Assembly (NCBI GenBank): GCA_002428965.1
Contig: DIYI01000015.1
Span: forward strand, 92,766 to 156,765
Direction of reading: 5' to 3'
DNA from: Jejuia sp. UBA6058
GTDB taxonomy: Bacteria; Bacteroidota; Bacteroidia; Flavobacteriales; Flavobacteriaceae
Length of the DNA stretch: 64,000 nucleotides
Within the stretch, counting starts at the first letter, position 1. Every line of letters starts with the position of its first letter. Shown in pieces: positions 18,596 to 26,648 of the stretch. The notes under the pieces are model-generated. The model made no database searches and was not told the DNA's origin. It worked only from the letters and a program-made list of their open reading frames with translations. Made by a program: the position numbers and the translations under genes.

Positions 18596-19594
18596 CTATA
18601 GAAATATCATTGCATCCTCTCTAATAATCCTTTGCCTTACGATATCGATTTTAGCATGAATTTTATTAAAAAATAGGGTGCGATCTTTTTCTCCTGCATT
18701 TACTAATAATTTGGAGTTAGACATTTGCTTTTTTAGGAATTCATGCATCATTTCACAGGTATGACTATGCTCAATTTTAAAATAGCTTAAAACTGTAAAC
18801 GGAGAGAAAAACACTTTACTAAAAGGTGTAATTATCATAACGGTATTGGTAAGAACGTGCAAATCACATTTATATAAATGATAAGAATTTTCATTGGTGG
18901 CATCAGTTATGCTTTGTTGTATGGTTTGCTTTTCAGTGTGATCTATTACTGTGCTTATGTCATCACATATCTTAAGGGCAATGTCTTTTGAAACTAGACC
19001 TGCCTCAAAATAATAAAGAAGTTGTTGTAACGAACCTGTTACCGTGTTGTCATTCCAAAGTTCGGTGATGTCAATATATTTGTATGCTGCACTAAGATTG
19101 AAAGCACTTTCTAATAGTGAATCTGGTATTATTTTAATCCATTCATCAAAAGAAATTTTGCTTTTGGCCATTTCAGAATTAAGATCTTTTAGCCAAACGT
19201 ACATCTTATATCTTGATAGATAAGAGTCGTTCAATGTATGGAAAAAAGGAATGTCCTTGGCAGAATAAATCATTTCGCAATTTTTTAGCTTTATTAAATT
19301 TGAAATGTTTGCCAATGAAGCTTTTAACCATAATTCTAGTCCTAATTCATCTCGCGGTTGAGGGGGAAGTTCTGCTATTAGAGTATTAGAATTTCCTACT
19401 TCAAATAGTTTATTTAAAGATATTTTGTAGTGCTTTGCTAGTTTGACGCTTTCCTCTAATGAAAGATTGGTTTTTAAATTGATGCGACGATATGCAGCAT
19501 CATATCCAATATCTAAAACACCAGCTATTTCATCAACAAAAGAAGTATTGTCTTTGGATTTCTCTTTTAGGTATTTAACAAATTGTTCTTGCAT
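18596..19594 (-). CDS. helix-turn-helix DNA-binding regulator
   Basis: A 332-residue protein whose first 65 residues form a Cro/CI-like helix-turn-helix ('VLDIGYDAAYRRINLKTNLS' followed by 'LEESVKLAKHYKISLNKLFEV'). The remaining 260 residues are alpha-helical with no domain I recognise. It converges with the TPR lipoprotein gene and is divergent from the small ORF and AraC-type regulator to its right. It may control the cluster that follows, by position only. This protein shape (short HTH plus a long uncharacterised C-terminus) is common in Flavobacteriia. Confidence 0.7.
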   Translation of the reverse strand: MQEQFVKYLKEKSKDNTSFVDEIAGVLDIGYDAAYRRINLKTNLSLEESVKLAKHYKISLNKLFEVGNSNTLIAELPPQPRDELGLELWLKASLANISNLIKLKNCEMIYSAKDIPFFHTLNDSYLSRYKMYVWLKDLNSEMAKSKISFDEWIKIIPDSLLESAFNLSAAYKYIDITELWNDNTVTGSLQQLLYYFEAGLVSKDIALKICDDISTVIDHTEKQTIQQSITDATNENSYHLYKCDLHVLTNTVMIITPFSKVFFSPFTVLSYFKIEHSHTCEMMHEFLKKQMSNSKLLVNAGEKDRTLFFNKIHAKIDIVRQRIIREDAMIFL

Positions 19595-19749
19595 TTTATG
19601 AAAAATTACAAGTTCTATGGAAGGTTATTTGTGAAAATTAAGAAATTTTTTTGAGATTTTTAGCTGTTTTGTCTAATCGATTCTTAAAAAGTGCAATTAA
19701 ATTTGAGAACTCTAACAGTTTTGCTATTAACAATTTAAGAAACCAACCT

Positions 19750-19875
19750 ATGAAAAATCAAAATTCACAAAAGGCAAGAGCGCTTCTAAAATCGATCTAT
19801 CAACTTATAGACAATTATATTTATTATGTATTGATAAATAAGAAAGCCAAATCAGAGTCTAGTCTGAATGCTTAA
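19750..19875 (+). CDS. small basic protein, 41 residues, unknown
   Basis: The frame is open from 19651, but the Met at 19750 gives a compact basic peptide (MKNQNSQKARALLKSIYQLI...). It ends 11 bases before the AraC-type regulator and is probably cotranscribed with it. It contains a predicted amphipathic helix (about 10-30) and no family motif. It could also be a non-coding leader of the regulator gene. Confidence 0.35.
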   Translation: MKNQNSQKARALLKSIYQLIDNYIYYVLINKKAKSESSLNA

Positions 19876-19886
19876 AATCAATTGTT

Positions 19887-21023
19887 GTGCTTAAAGTTAT
19901 AAATTTCTTATTAATTGCAGGTGTTGTTCATGGTTTTGCATTTAACCTCGTCACCATGTTCGCAAAGAAAAAGTATGATAGGGTAATTATTTTCCTTAAC
20001 CTGATCATTTTTTTTATTTCATTGAATAACCTTCAAAGATGGTTAATAGACAATGGATATATTTCGGATTTATTCCTTGTACAACAACTTCTTATACCTT
20101 GGTATCTTTTTATTCTGCCAATGTTCTATGCCTTTACCACTCATTTTTTAAAAGTCAAAGACAAGGTGAACGATTTTTTAAAAATTTCAATATTAATTTT
20201 TTGTGTAGAGTTTTTTATGCGTCTTTGTCTCATCTCTTATGTGTATTATGAAGTACCTAATAGGGATACTTCACTTATAAAGGAGTATACAACATTAGAG
20301 GATATCTTTAATCTTTTATATAGTATCTTTTTACTGATAAATGCTTGCTTAATAATTTTTAGACGGCATCATTTGATTGCTTATATTTTATCCTATGACG
20401 ATTTAAGCTGGATAAAATGGTTTATAAAACTTGGAGGAGGCGTTGTGCTTTTTTGGGCAGCAGCATTGGGTATTAAGACATTAACAGGAAACGATGATGC
20501 TTTTAAATTAGTGAATTTAAGTTCTTCAATTCTTTTGTATTGGATGGGGTATCAAGGATTTTACAAGTATCATATTTTGAAAGATCGCATAGTCCTACGA
20601 AGTTCATTAGATGCCAATTCTATTGCTTTAATAGCTCCAAGTACACCTATTCATGACGAAAATCAGGATGATTTTTTTAATGAAAAGCACAAAACCGATT
20701 TTGAGCGCGTGAAAGGTCATATTATTGAAAATAAACTATACCTAGACCCTTTATTAAGTATGGAAACCCTAGCAACTGAATTAGGTATGAGTAAAAGTTA
20801 TTTCTCAAAATTGATAAACTCATACAGCGATTATAATTTTTCTGATTTTATAAACTCATTACGAGTAGAACAAGCAAAACAATTCTTATCAAATGATGAG
20901 TTTTCTGAATATACTATAGTGGCCATTGGGCTTGAATGTGGCTTCAACTCAAAATCTACCTTTTATTCTGCATTTAAAAAATTTACTTCTGAAACACCTA
21001 CTACATTCAGAGGTAAATTTTAA
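19887..21023 (+). CDS. membrane-anchored AraC-family transcriptional regulator
   Basis: The start is a GTG at 19887; the peptide begins directly with a membrane segment. Residues 1 to about 225 contain six or seven hydrophobic segments, and residues about 265-378 are an AraC-type double helix-turn-helix DNA-binding domain ('SMETLATELGMSKSYFSKLIN' split by the usual linker, then 'TIVAIGLECGFNSKSTFYSAFKK', 'ETPTTFR'). Such multi-pass membrane AraC proteins are frequent in Bacteroidota and are thought to read a membrane or periplasmic signal. The gene is followed by the DUF6134-like/CPBP/SDR cluster, which it may control. The ligand is unknown. Confidence 0.88.
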   Translation: MLKVINFLLIAGVVHGFAFNLVTMFAKKKYDRVIIFLNLIIFFISLNNLQRWLIDNGYISDLFLVQQLLIPWYLFILPMFYAFTTHFLKVKDKVNDFLKISILIFCVEFFMRLCLISYVYYEVPNRDTSLIKEYTTLEDIFNLLYSIFLLINACLIIFRRHHLIAYILSYDDLSWIKWFIKLGGGVVLFWAAALGIKTLTGNDDAFKLVNLSSSILLYWMGYQGFYKYHILKDRIVLRSSLDANSIALIAPSTPIHDENQDDFFNEKHKTDFERVKGHIIENKLYLDPLLSMETLATELGMSKSYFSKLINSYSDYNFSDFINSLRVEQAKQFLSNDEFSEYTIVAIGLECGFNSKSTFYSAFKKFTSETPTTFRGKF

Positions 21024-21238
21024 CCTCCTTTTTAGTCCGAAATAATCGTTGGACATCCCAATTATTACATCCTAGACCATATTGGACAGTGGTTTTTAGT
21101 TGTGCCAATACTTTTACGATTAACAAATAATCATAAAAATTTTGAGTCATGATACCAATGTTAATATTATACCTCATAAAGAAATTCAAAAGAGGATCAC
21201 GCTTTTCAAAAAGAATAGCTTGTGTTAAAAGGATAGCT

Positions 21239-21838
21239 ATGAAACTAAAGATTGCAGCTGCGTTATTTATTGTTACTACATCTCACGCCAACGATAAAAA
21301 GCAGGTACAGCACGTAAGCTACAATGTGGTTAGAAACAATACCGTTATAGGCACAATTAATGTGACCTGTGATATTGAAAATGATTCAACAATTTATTCT
21401 TTAGACAGCGATATAGATGTGAGATTTCTTCTAAAGTTTAGTATTAAAGGGGAAGAAACATCCATTTATAAAAATGGTATTTTGATTTACTCCTCAGTTT
21501 TTAGAAAAGTAAATAACAAAGTGAAGGCACACCATAATGTTGTTTACAGGAACAAGAAATATCACTTAAAGAAATCCGGTAGCTCCAAAAAGTTGGACTT
21601 CACGACAATTCGAGATAATCTTGTTATGCTGTATTTCAAAGAACCAAAAGGCGTTAAATCCATTTATTGTGATAATATAAAGAGCATTGTAAAACTTGAG
21701 GAATTGGGAAATGGAAAGTACAAAGTGGATTTTTCAGATGGGAAATTTAACATTTTTCATTACGAAAACGGCAAATGTGTAAAGGTAGAGGCCAATAGTG
21801 CATTATTCAGTGTAACTCTAATTCCTGTGCAATCATGA
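21239..21838 (+). CDS. secreted protein of unknown function (DUF6134-like)
   Basis: I start at the Met at 21239 (199 residues), which gives a signal peptide cleaved near SHAN; the frame opens upstream at 21149. The mature protein looks all-beta and starts 'VSYNVVRNNTVIGTINVTCDI', a pattern I associate tentatively with DUF6134. A lipocalin-like or YceI-like ligand-binding barrel is possible. Its stop overlaps the start of the CPBP gene (ATGA), a strong sign of co-translation. It could act on or carry a lipid-like substrate together with the downstream SDRs; this is inference. Confidence 0.6.
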   Translation: MKLKIAAALFIVTTSHANDKKQVQHVSYNVVRNNTVIGTINVTCDIENDSTIYSLDSDIDVRFLLKFSIKGEETSIYKNGILIYSSVFRKVNNKVKAHHNVVYRNKKYHLKKSGSSKKLDFTTIRDNLVMLYFKEPKGVKSIYCDNIKSIVKLEELGNGKYKVDFSDGKFNIFHYENGKCVKVEANSALFSVTLIPVQS

Positions 21839-22497
21839 TACATGCACAAAACATATGGATATTTATAGGCATAACGTTCCTAACGTACTTTTTGGTAAGT
21901 TGGGTTTATAAAAGGCTAGAACTGGTAAATCTTGAAAAAGCTTTAACCGTTAGAAATGGACTTAGGCTTTTAAACCTAAAGCATAGCCTTGGTATTATTC
22001 TTTTTGGCGTATTGTTCTATATAATGCTACCAGAGCTTAGGTATTTGATTACAACCATTGAAGTGCCTAGGCTAAAAATTCTTATTCCTTTTATTGTTCT
22101 ACTGATACTGTGCGGATGGATATCTTTAATGTCAGCACAAAGCACAAATAACAAAACCGAAGCTAGAAGTCACTATTCCTTTTCAGAAGCATGGTTGTAT
22201 TTTACTGTAAGATTCCTGTTTTTATTCTGTTACGAGTTTTTCTTTAGAGGGGTCTTACTTTTTAGTTTATTAAAGTATTTTGATGTAATAACAGCTATTG
22301 GTATCTGTACATTCGCTTATTTAATAATTCACCTTTTCGATTCTAAAAAGGAAATTATAGGCACTATCCCCTTTGGAATAGTACTCTGCCTATTGGCTTA
22401 CACAACTCAAAATATTTGGTTCGTTTTTGCTTTGCACTTGATGCTATCCGCAGTTTACGAAATCTCAATTTTTTACCATCAAACCTTAAAAAAATAA
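21835..22497 (+). CDS. CPBP-family intramembrane protein (Rce1-like)
   Basis: A 220-residue protein with about seven membrane segments and the three motifs of the CPBP/Abi family of intramembrane proteases. Motif 1 is YEFFFRG (Glu134, Arg138), motif 2 is F-x5-H ending at His166, and motif 3 begins at His201 (HLMLS). Canonical motif 1 is EExxxR; here the first Glu is replaced by Tyr133. Whether it is an active glutamic endopeptidase is therefore uncertain. It overlaps the upstream gene by 4 bases (ATGA), and its stop is 2 bases before the start of the first SDR, so it belongs to the same operon. Confidence 0.8.
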   Translation: MIHAQNIWIFIGITFLTYFLVSWVYKRLELVNLEKALTVRNGLRLLNLKHSLGIILFGVLFYIMLPELRYLITTIEVPRLKILIPFIVLLILCGWISLMSAQSTNNKTEARSHYSFSEAWLYFTVRFLFLFCYEFFFRGVLLFSLLKYFDVITAIGICTFAYLIIHLFDSKKEIIGTIPFGIVLCLLAYTTQNIWFVFALHLMLSAVYEISIFYHQTLKK

Positions 22498-22499
22498 TT

Positions 22500-23486
22500 A
22501 TGAAAGTATTACTTACAGGCGCAACCGGTTATATAGGGCATCAGTTGGCATTGGCTCTAGCACAAAGAAATATTATAGTGCACGCTCTAGTTAGAGATTT
22601 GAATTCAATCAAAGCGCCAATACACGAAAATATTCTGCTTTTTAAAGGGAATATATGCGACTACCATTCCACTGCTAAAGCTATAAAAGAATGTACTTAT
22701 GTGTTTCATGCGGCAGCATATACAAATTTAAAATGTAGGGATGTAGACAACTTTTATAACACCAACGTTTTGGGTACTGAAAATGTATTGAAGGCCGCAT
22801 TGGAATATAAGATAAAGAAGGTTATTTACACCAGTACTTTATCTGTTTATGGGCCGTCATATAAGGATAAGCCAATTACTGAATCACAACCGAGAATTGC
22901 GTCATATGCTAATGATTATGAGCTGACTAAAAGTATGTCAGAAGAATTAGTTAAGCGATATGCCAAAAAAGGGCTTTATAGTATTATTTTGAATGTCTCA
23001 AAAGTTTATGGGCCTGGTTTAAGCACATATTCAAATGGTGTAAATAGACTTATATCCATATTTGCCAGAAAGGACTTTTTAATTGTTCCGAATAGATTAA
23101 GGAGCACTTCAAACTACGTATTTGTCAACGACGTGGTAAATGCGCACTTATTGGCAATGGAAAGTGATATAAATAATGGTCAATATATAATTGGTGGAGA
23201 GAATGCAAGCTACAAGCACTTGTTTTCATTAATCAAAGAATTGACGAAAAGCAATATCAGAATTGTAAGGTTACATTATGGTTTTGTTAAAGCTCTTTTT
23301 TCACTAACCATGATTATTCAAAGAGTCATAAAACTTGTACCATCAATAACCCCGAAAGTATTGGATTCTTTATTTGTAAACCGCATTTCTTCTTCTGATA
23401 AGGCAAAAAAGGAGTTGAATTATAAGGCTACACCACTAAGTTTAGGGCTTAAGGAAACCATTCAATATTTAAAACTAACATCATGA
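22500..23486 (+). CDS. extended SDR, NAD(P)-dependent epimerase/dehydrogenase
   Basis: The frame opens at 22416, but the real start is the Met at 22500, which places the Rossmann motif TGATGYIG at residues 7-14. The protein of 328 residues has the NAD(P)-binding domain, a catalytic Ser/Thr in YTSTLSVYG, and the YxxxK pair in DYELTKS. Its C-terminal substrate domain resembles NAD-dependent epimerases or 3-beta-hydroxysteroid/dihydroflavonol reductases. Two other SDR genes follow. It starts 2 bases after the CPBP stop and overlaps the next SDR by 4 bases. The substrate is unknown; a lipid, sterol-like or polyketide-like compound is only a guess. Confidence 0.82.
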   Translation: MKVLLTGATGYIGHQLALALAQRNIIVHALVRDLNSIKAPIHENILLFKGNICDYHSTAKAIKECTYVFHAAAYTNLKCRDVDNFYNTNVLGTENVLKAALEYKIKKVIYTSTLSVYGPSYKDKPITESQPRIASYANDYELTKSMSEELVKRYAKKGLYSIILNVSKVYGPGLSTYSNGVNRLISIFARKDFLIVPNRLRSTSNYVFVNDVVNAHLLAMESDINNGQYIIGGENASYKHLFSLIKELTKSNIRIVRLHYGFVKALFSLTMIIQRVIKLVPSITPKVLDSLFVNRISSSDKAKKELNYKATPLSLGLKETIQYLKLTS

Positions 23487-24253
23487 AACTATATACTTTA
23501 ATTACTGGAGCAAGTACTGGATTTGGAAAATCGCTTGCTATAGAATGTGCAAATCAAGGGATGAATCTTATCATTGTTGCATTACCAAATTCTGGATTAA
23601 TTGAGCTTGGAGAATTTCTAAAATCAAACTTCAACATCAAAGTAATGGTTTTTGAAATGGATTTAAGCTCAAAGAAAAATTGTAATCTCCTATATGATGA
23701 AGTAAAGAAACGAGGGGCTTCGGTAAAACATCTTATCAATAATGCCGGTGTATTAAGTAGAGGATATTTTGAAGATTTACCAGAAGATTATGTGGTTACA
23801 CAGATAAATGTAAACGTGGCAACACCAACACTACTTACAAAGCTTTTTCTGGAAGATTTCAAGGCTAATGCGCCATCGGGTATTTTAAATGTGAGCAGTA
23901 TGGCAAGCTTTTTCCATTTGCCTAAAAAGCAAGTGTATAGTGGCACGAAAGCTTATTTGTTATCCTTTTCAAAAAGTTTAAGAAAAGAGATTAAAAAATA
24001 TGGTATTTGGGTGTCTATTGTATGTCCAGGAGGGATGAACACCACAACAGCATTGTGCCTACAAAATAGAAGATTGGGATGGCTGTCTAGAACTTCAATA
24101 CTTGACCCAGAAGTTGCGGCGAAGGAAACACTAAAAAAGTTTTTTTCCAAAAAGGAAGTGATTATTCCTGGGGCCGTAAACAAGATTTTTATGTTTTTGG
24201 ATAGCGTGATACCAACTGCAATAAAAAATAAACTCACAGCAAATGCTGTTTGA
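23483..24253 (+). CDS. classical short-chain dehydrogenase/reductase
   Basis: A 256-residue SDR with cofactor motif TGASTGFG (residues 8-15), NNAG, catalytic Ser in NVSSMASF and the YSGTK pair (Tyr and Lys). The C-terminus is hydrophobic ('IFMFLDSVIPTAIKN'), as in 3-ketoacyl or 17-beta-hydroxysteroid reductase relatives, which suggests membrane association or a hydrophobic substrate. It overlaps the upstream epimerase-like gene by 4 bases, so translation is coupled. The direction of reaction and substrate cannot be told from the sequence. Confidence 0.85.
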   Translation: MKLYTLITGASTGFGKSLAIECANQGMNLIIVALPNSGLIELGEFLKSNFNIKVMVFEMDLSSKKNCNLLYDEVKKRGASVKHLINNAGVLSRGYFEDLPEDYVVTQINVNVATPTLLTKLFLEDFKANAPSGILNVSSMASFFHLPKKQVYSGTKAYLLSFSKSLRKEIKKYGIWVSIVCPGGMNTTTALCLQNRRLGWLSRTSILDPEVAAKETLKKFFSKKEVIIPGAVNKIFMFLDSVIPTAIKNKLTANAV

Positions 24254-24364
24254 GATTTTGCATATTTAAACATGTCCTGAATAATGCCTTAAACATTATT
24301 TCGGACACTATTTTTAATACAATTGGTCAACTTTGAAGTAGATAAATATCAAAACTGTTTAACC

Positions 24365-24760
24365 ATGAAAACTATTCTAATCTCAGTACTATTTGCTTTT
24401 ACAGTGCAAATGTCTCAGTCGCAAAATCAAGAGCAATTCGTGAATTTCGATGTGTCAAGTATTCAAGCGGATGAATATAAAATAGATAATAGTTGGTTTA
24501 TATTTGATTGTTTAGATGTTGCTATCATGCCACACTTAGGAGGCTTATTTGCCAAAACGTTTGATGAGATTGCTCCAAATTTAAAATGGACAGATTGGTA
24601 TAACGATTTTGATTTTGGTTTTAATACCAAAGTTGTATTTAATTTAAGCAGGATGATAGATTTGGAAGCAACTTACAACTTGGGTATGCTAAACTTTAAT
24701 AATAATTTCGGTAAGGCTCGAGGCTATAATTATAAGGTTTCGCTAAGCTTTAATTTTTAA
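24365..24760 (+). CDS. small secreted protein, possible outer-membrane beta structure
   Basis: The frame opens at 24323; the Met at 24365 starts a clean signal peptide (cleavage near SQSQ), giving 131 residues. The C-terminal half ends in alternating hydrophobic strands ('DLEATYNLGMLNF', 'GYNYKVSLSFNF') with a terminal Phe, typical of outer-membrane barrel proteins. It is too short for a whole barrel and could be one part of one. Its stop is 2 bases before the next SDR start, so it is within the same operon although its function is unrelated to SDR chemistry. I recognise no family. Confidence 0.65.
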   Translation: MKTILISVLFAFTVQMSQSQNQEQFVNFDVSSIQADEYKIDNSWFIFDCLDVAIMPHLGGLFAKTFDEIAPNLKWTDWYNDFDFGFNTKVVFNLSRMIDLEATYNLGMLNFNNNFGKARGYNYKVSLSFNF

Positions 24761-24762
24761 AA

Positions 24763-25737
24763 ATGGAATACAAGAATATTCTAGTAACAGGTGCCAATAG
24801 TTTATTAGGTGTTAATACAGTTCTGAAGCTTTTGGAAAGTGGCTATAATGTTACAGGTTTTCTTCGTGACGAAAGTAGTTTTATAGATTTCAAACATGAA
24901 AAACTTAAGCTTTATAAAGGAGATATAACAAACATTGATTCATTAAATAAGGGTTTTAAAGATATCGATGTTGTTATTCATAATGCTGCAATTACAGATC
25001 AAAACTTGTTGAATTACGAAGGTTATGAAAGAGTAAATGTTGATGGAGTGAAAAATGTTTTTGAGTCATGTAAAAAAAATAAAATTAGAAGGCTCATTTA
25101 TATAAGTACAGCTAATCAATTTGGCTTTGGTAATTTAGATAATCTTGGTGATGAAAAAACCCAAGTAAAATATCCGTATACCAAATCATTTTATGCGCAA
25201 AGCAAGTTGGCGGCATTTGAGTTTCTAATGTCACAAAAGATTCATCTTGATATTATTATTGTAAACCCAACATTTATGATTGGAGCTTACGATACCAAAC
25301 CAAGCTCTGGCAAAATTATTTTAAAAGGTCTAAAGGGAAAAATTGTGTTCTGTCCATCTGGTGGAAAAAACTTTGTTAATGTTACAGATGTATCCATTGG
25401 AATTATAAAGGCGATAAAGTGTGGAATCAATGGAGAATCGTATTTACTGGCTAACGAGAATTTAAGTTATATAGATTTCTTTAAAAGGCTAAGAGTGATT
25501 AGTGGTAGGAAATATGTTATTTTAAAAATCCCCAAAGTATTAGTTTTGTTAGCTGGCGTTATGGGAGAAATTTTAAGGCTGTTTAAAATAAGGACCAACC
25601 TTTCAATTAACAATGTTATGGCTTTGCAAATCAATAATTTTTTTAGCAATCAAAAATCTAAAAGAGAGCTCGGAATGAAATACAGTACGATTGATGGTGG
25701 TATAAGAAACGCTTGTAGTTGGTTTAATATTACATAA
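24763..25737 (+). CDS. extended SDR, dihydroflavonol-reductase-like
   Basis: A 324-residue SDR with NAD(P)-binding motif TGANSLLG (residues 9-16), a catalytic Ser/Thr in YISTANQFG and the YAQSK pair (Tyr and Lys). It belongs to the same superfamily as the gene at 22500 but is clearly divergent, so the cluster holds two extended SDRs and one classical SDR. It is the last gene of the run starting at 21239. Sequential reductions or epimerisations on one compound are plausible; the compound is unknown. No terminator is obvious after it. Confidence 0.82.
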   Translation: MEYKNILVTGANSLLGVNTVLKLLESGYNVTGFLRDESSFIDFKHEKLKLYKGDITNIDSLNKGFKDIDVVIHNAAITDQNLLNYEGYERVNVDGVKNVFESCKKNKIRRLIYISTANQFGFGNLDNLGDEKTQVKYPYTKSFYAQSKLAAFEFLMSQKIHLDIIIVNPTFMIGAYDTKPSSGKIILKGLKGKIVFCPSGGKNFVNVTDVSIGIIKAIKCGINGESYLLANENLSYIDFFKRLRVISGRKYVILKIPKVLVLLAGVMGEILRLFKIRTNLSINNVMALQINNFFSNQKSKRELGMKYSTIDGGIRNACSWFNIT

Positions 25738-26267
25738 AAAGCATAATTTAAATAATGGATATGCTAAGCATTTTAATTTAAACGTAGATATCCTAATTTT
25801 TGGGTATTGTTTTTTCACGCAAACTGTTAGTAGTGAAGGTAGTATTAAAGAAGTGAACAGTATCAGACTCTGTTTGTATCCTTGATTTACGTGGTAATAG
25901 CTTTTTGCAGTTATTGATTCCTTAATGTCATGATGATAAACTCGATAACCATAACACATCTTTTAAAGTTACAGATGTTTATTAGTTACTTGTAACAAGG
26001 GACTTTGCACGTGTAGTTTCTGATTCTTATTAAAATAAAGATTTTATTGGTTCAGAAGCTTGTTAAAAATTAATAATTTTTTGATTTTATTAAAATAAAT
26101 TAAAAATAAATGTATACAATAAAATGATAATGGTTCTCAGGTGAATTATTTTCTTTTATTCGTGAATAAGGATCTAATAAAAACTCCAAATTTCACTTAC
26201 TATGAAATTGGGAACTCAGCATTAAAAGCCCAATAATAAAACCGCAAACCAAAATCTCATTAAAAAA

Positions 26268-26390
26268 TCAAAGGTTACTTTTAATGGATAATGTTATACA
26301 AGTTAAGTACAAACCTAAGAATACTAGCATTCTCTTAGAAATACCTGTTTCTTTCATTTTTTTAATACTATCTAAAATTTTTGCTTTCAT
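26268..26390 (-). CDS. possible 40-residue membrane microprotein
   Basis: A small frame on the minus strand encodes 40 residues starting MKAKILDSIKKMKETG, a basic amphipathic helix. A hydrophobic segment (MLVFLGLYLTCITLSI) and a short polar tail follow. This layout (charged N-terminus, one membrane span) is more protein-like than a chance frame. A GAAATTTG just upstream is one base from the -7 consensus. There is no homology evidence here, so it stays a candidate. Confidence 0.4.
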   Translation of the reverse strand: MKAKILDSIKKMKETGISKRMLVFLGLYLTCITLSIKSNL

Positions 26391-26595
26391 GATTTTATTT
26401 TGGTGCAAATTTCAGATAATTTTTGCATTTAATTTTATTTATATTTATTATGGATGTCATAAATCAAAATTATGAATGTGATTTTGTTTTAGTGAAGTGT
26501 TTTAAAATAAACCATTGTTATTAGGGTTTGACCAGAATTTATTCTTGTGATGAATGTATTTATAGTTAAGGAAATTTGGCTTTTGATGGCAATAA

Positions 26596-26629
26596 AAAAA
26601 CCGTTTCATAGTAATATGAAACGGTTTTT
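26596..26629 (-). terminator. terminator of pnp
   Basis: A 15-bp perfect stem (AAAAACCGTTTCATA / TATGAAACGGTTTTT) with a 4-base loop GTAA lies about 20 bases past the pnp stop. On the minus strand the hairpin runs into a T stretch. It would work on either strand. Confidence 0.92.
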
Positions 26630-26648
26630 AATATTTAAGAGATTAGAA

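Larger units (their letters stand above)
25738..26648 (+). other. 911-base intergenic region with few features
   Basis: Between the last SDR and pnp I see only one credible small gene (26268-26390, minus) and the pnp terminator (26596-26629). The open frames at 25603-25959 (minus) and 26284-26475 (plus) look like chance frames in AT-rich DNA. No repeat or RNA gene was recognised. Confidence 0.5.

Noticed and set aside
25603..25959. 118-residue frame on the minus strand
   Set aside because: It overlaps the 3' end of the SDR gene on the opposite strand and has no signal, repeat or family pattern.
26284..26475. 63-residue frame on the plus strand
   Set aside because: It is Phe/Ile-rich by base composition and overlaps the better minus-strand candidate at 26268-26390.
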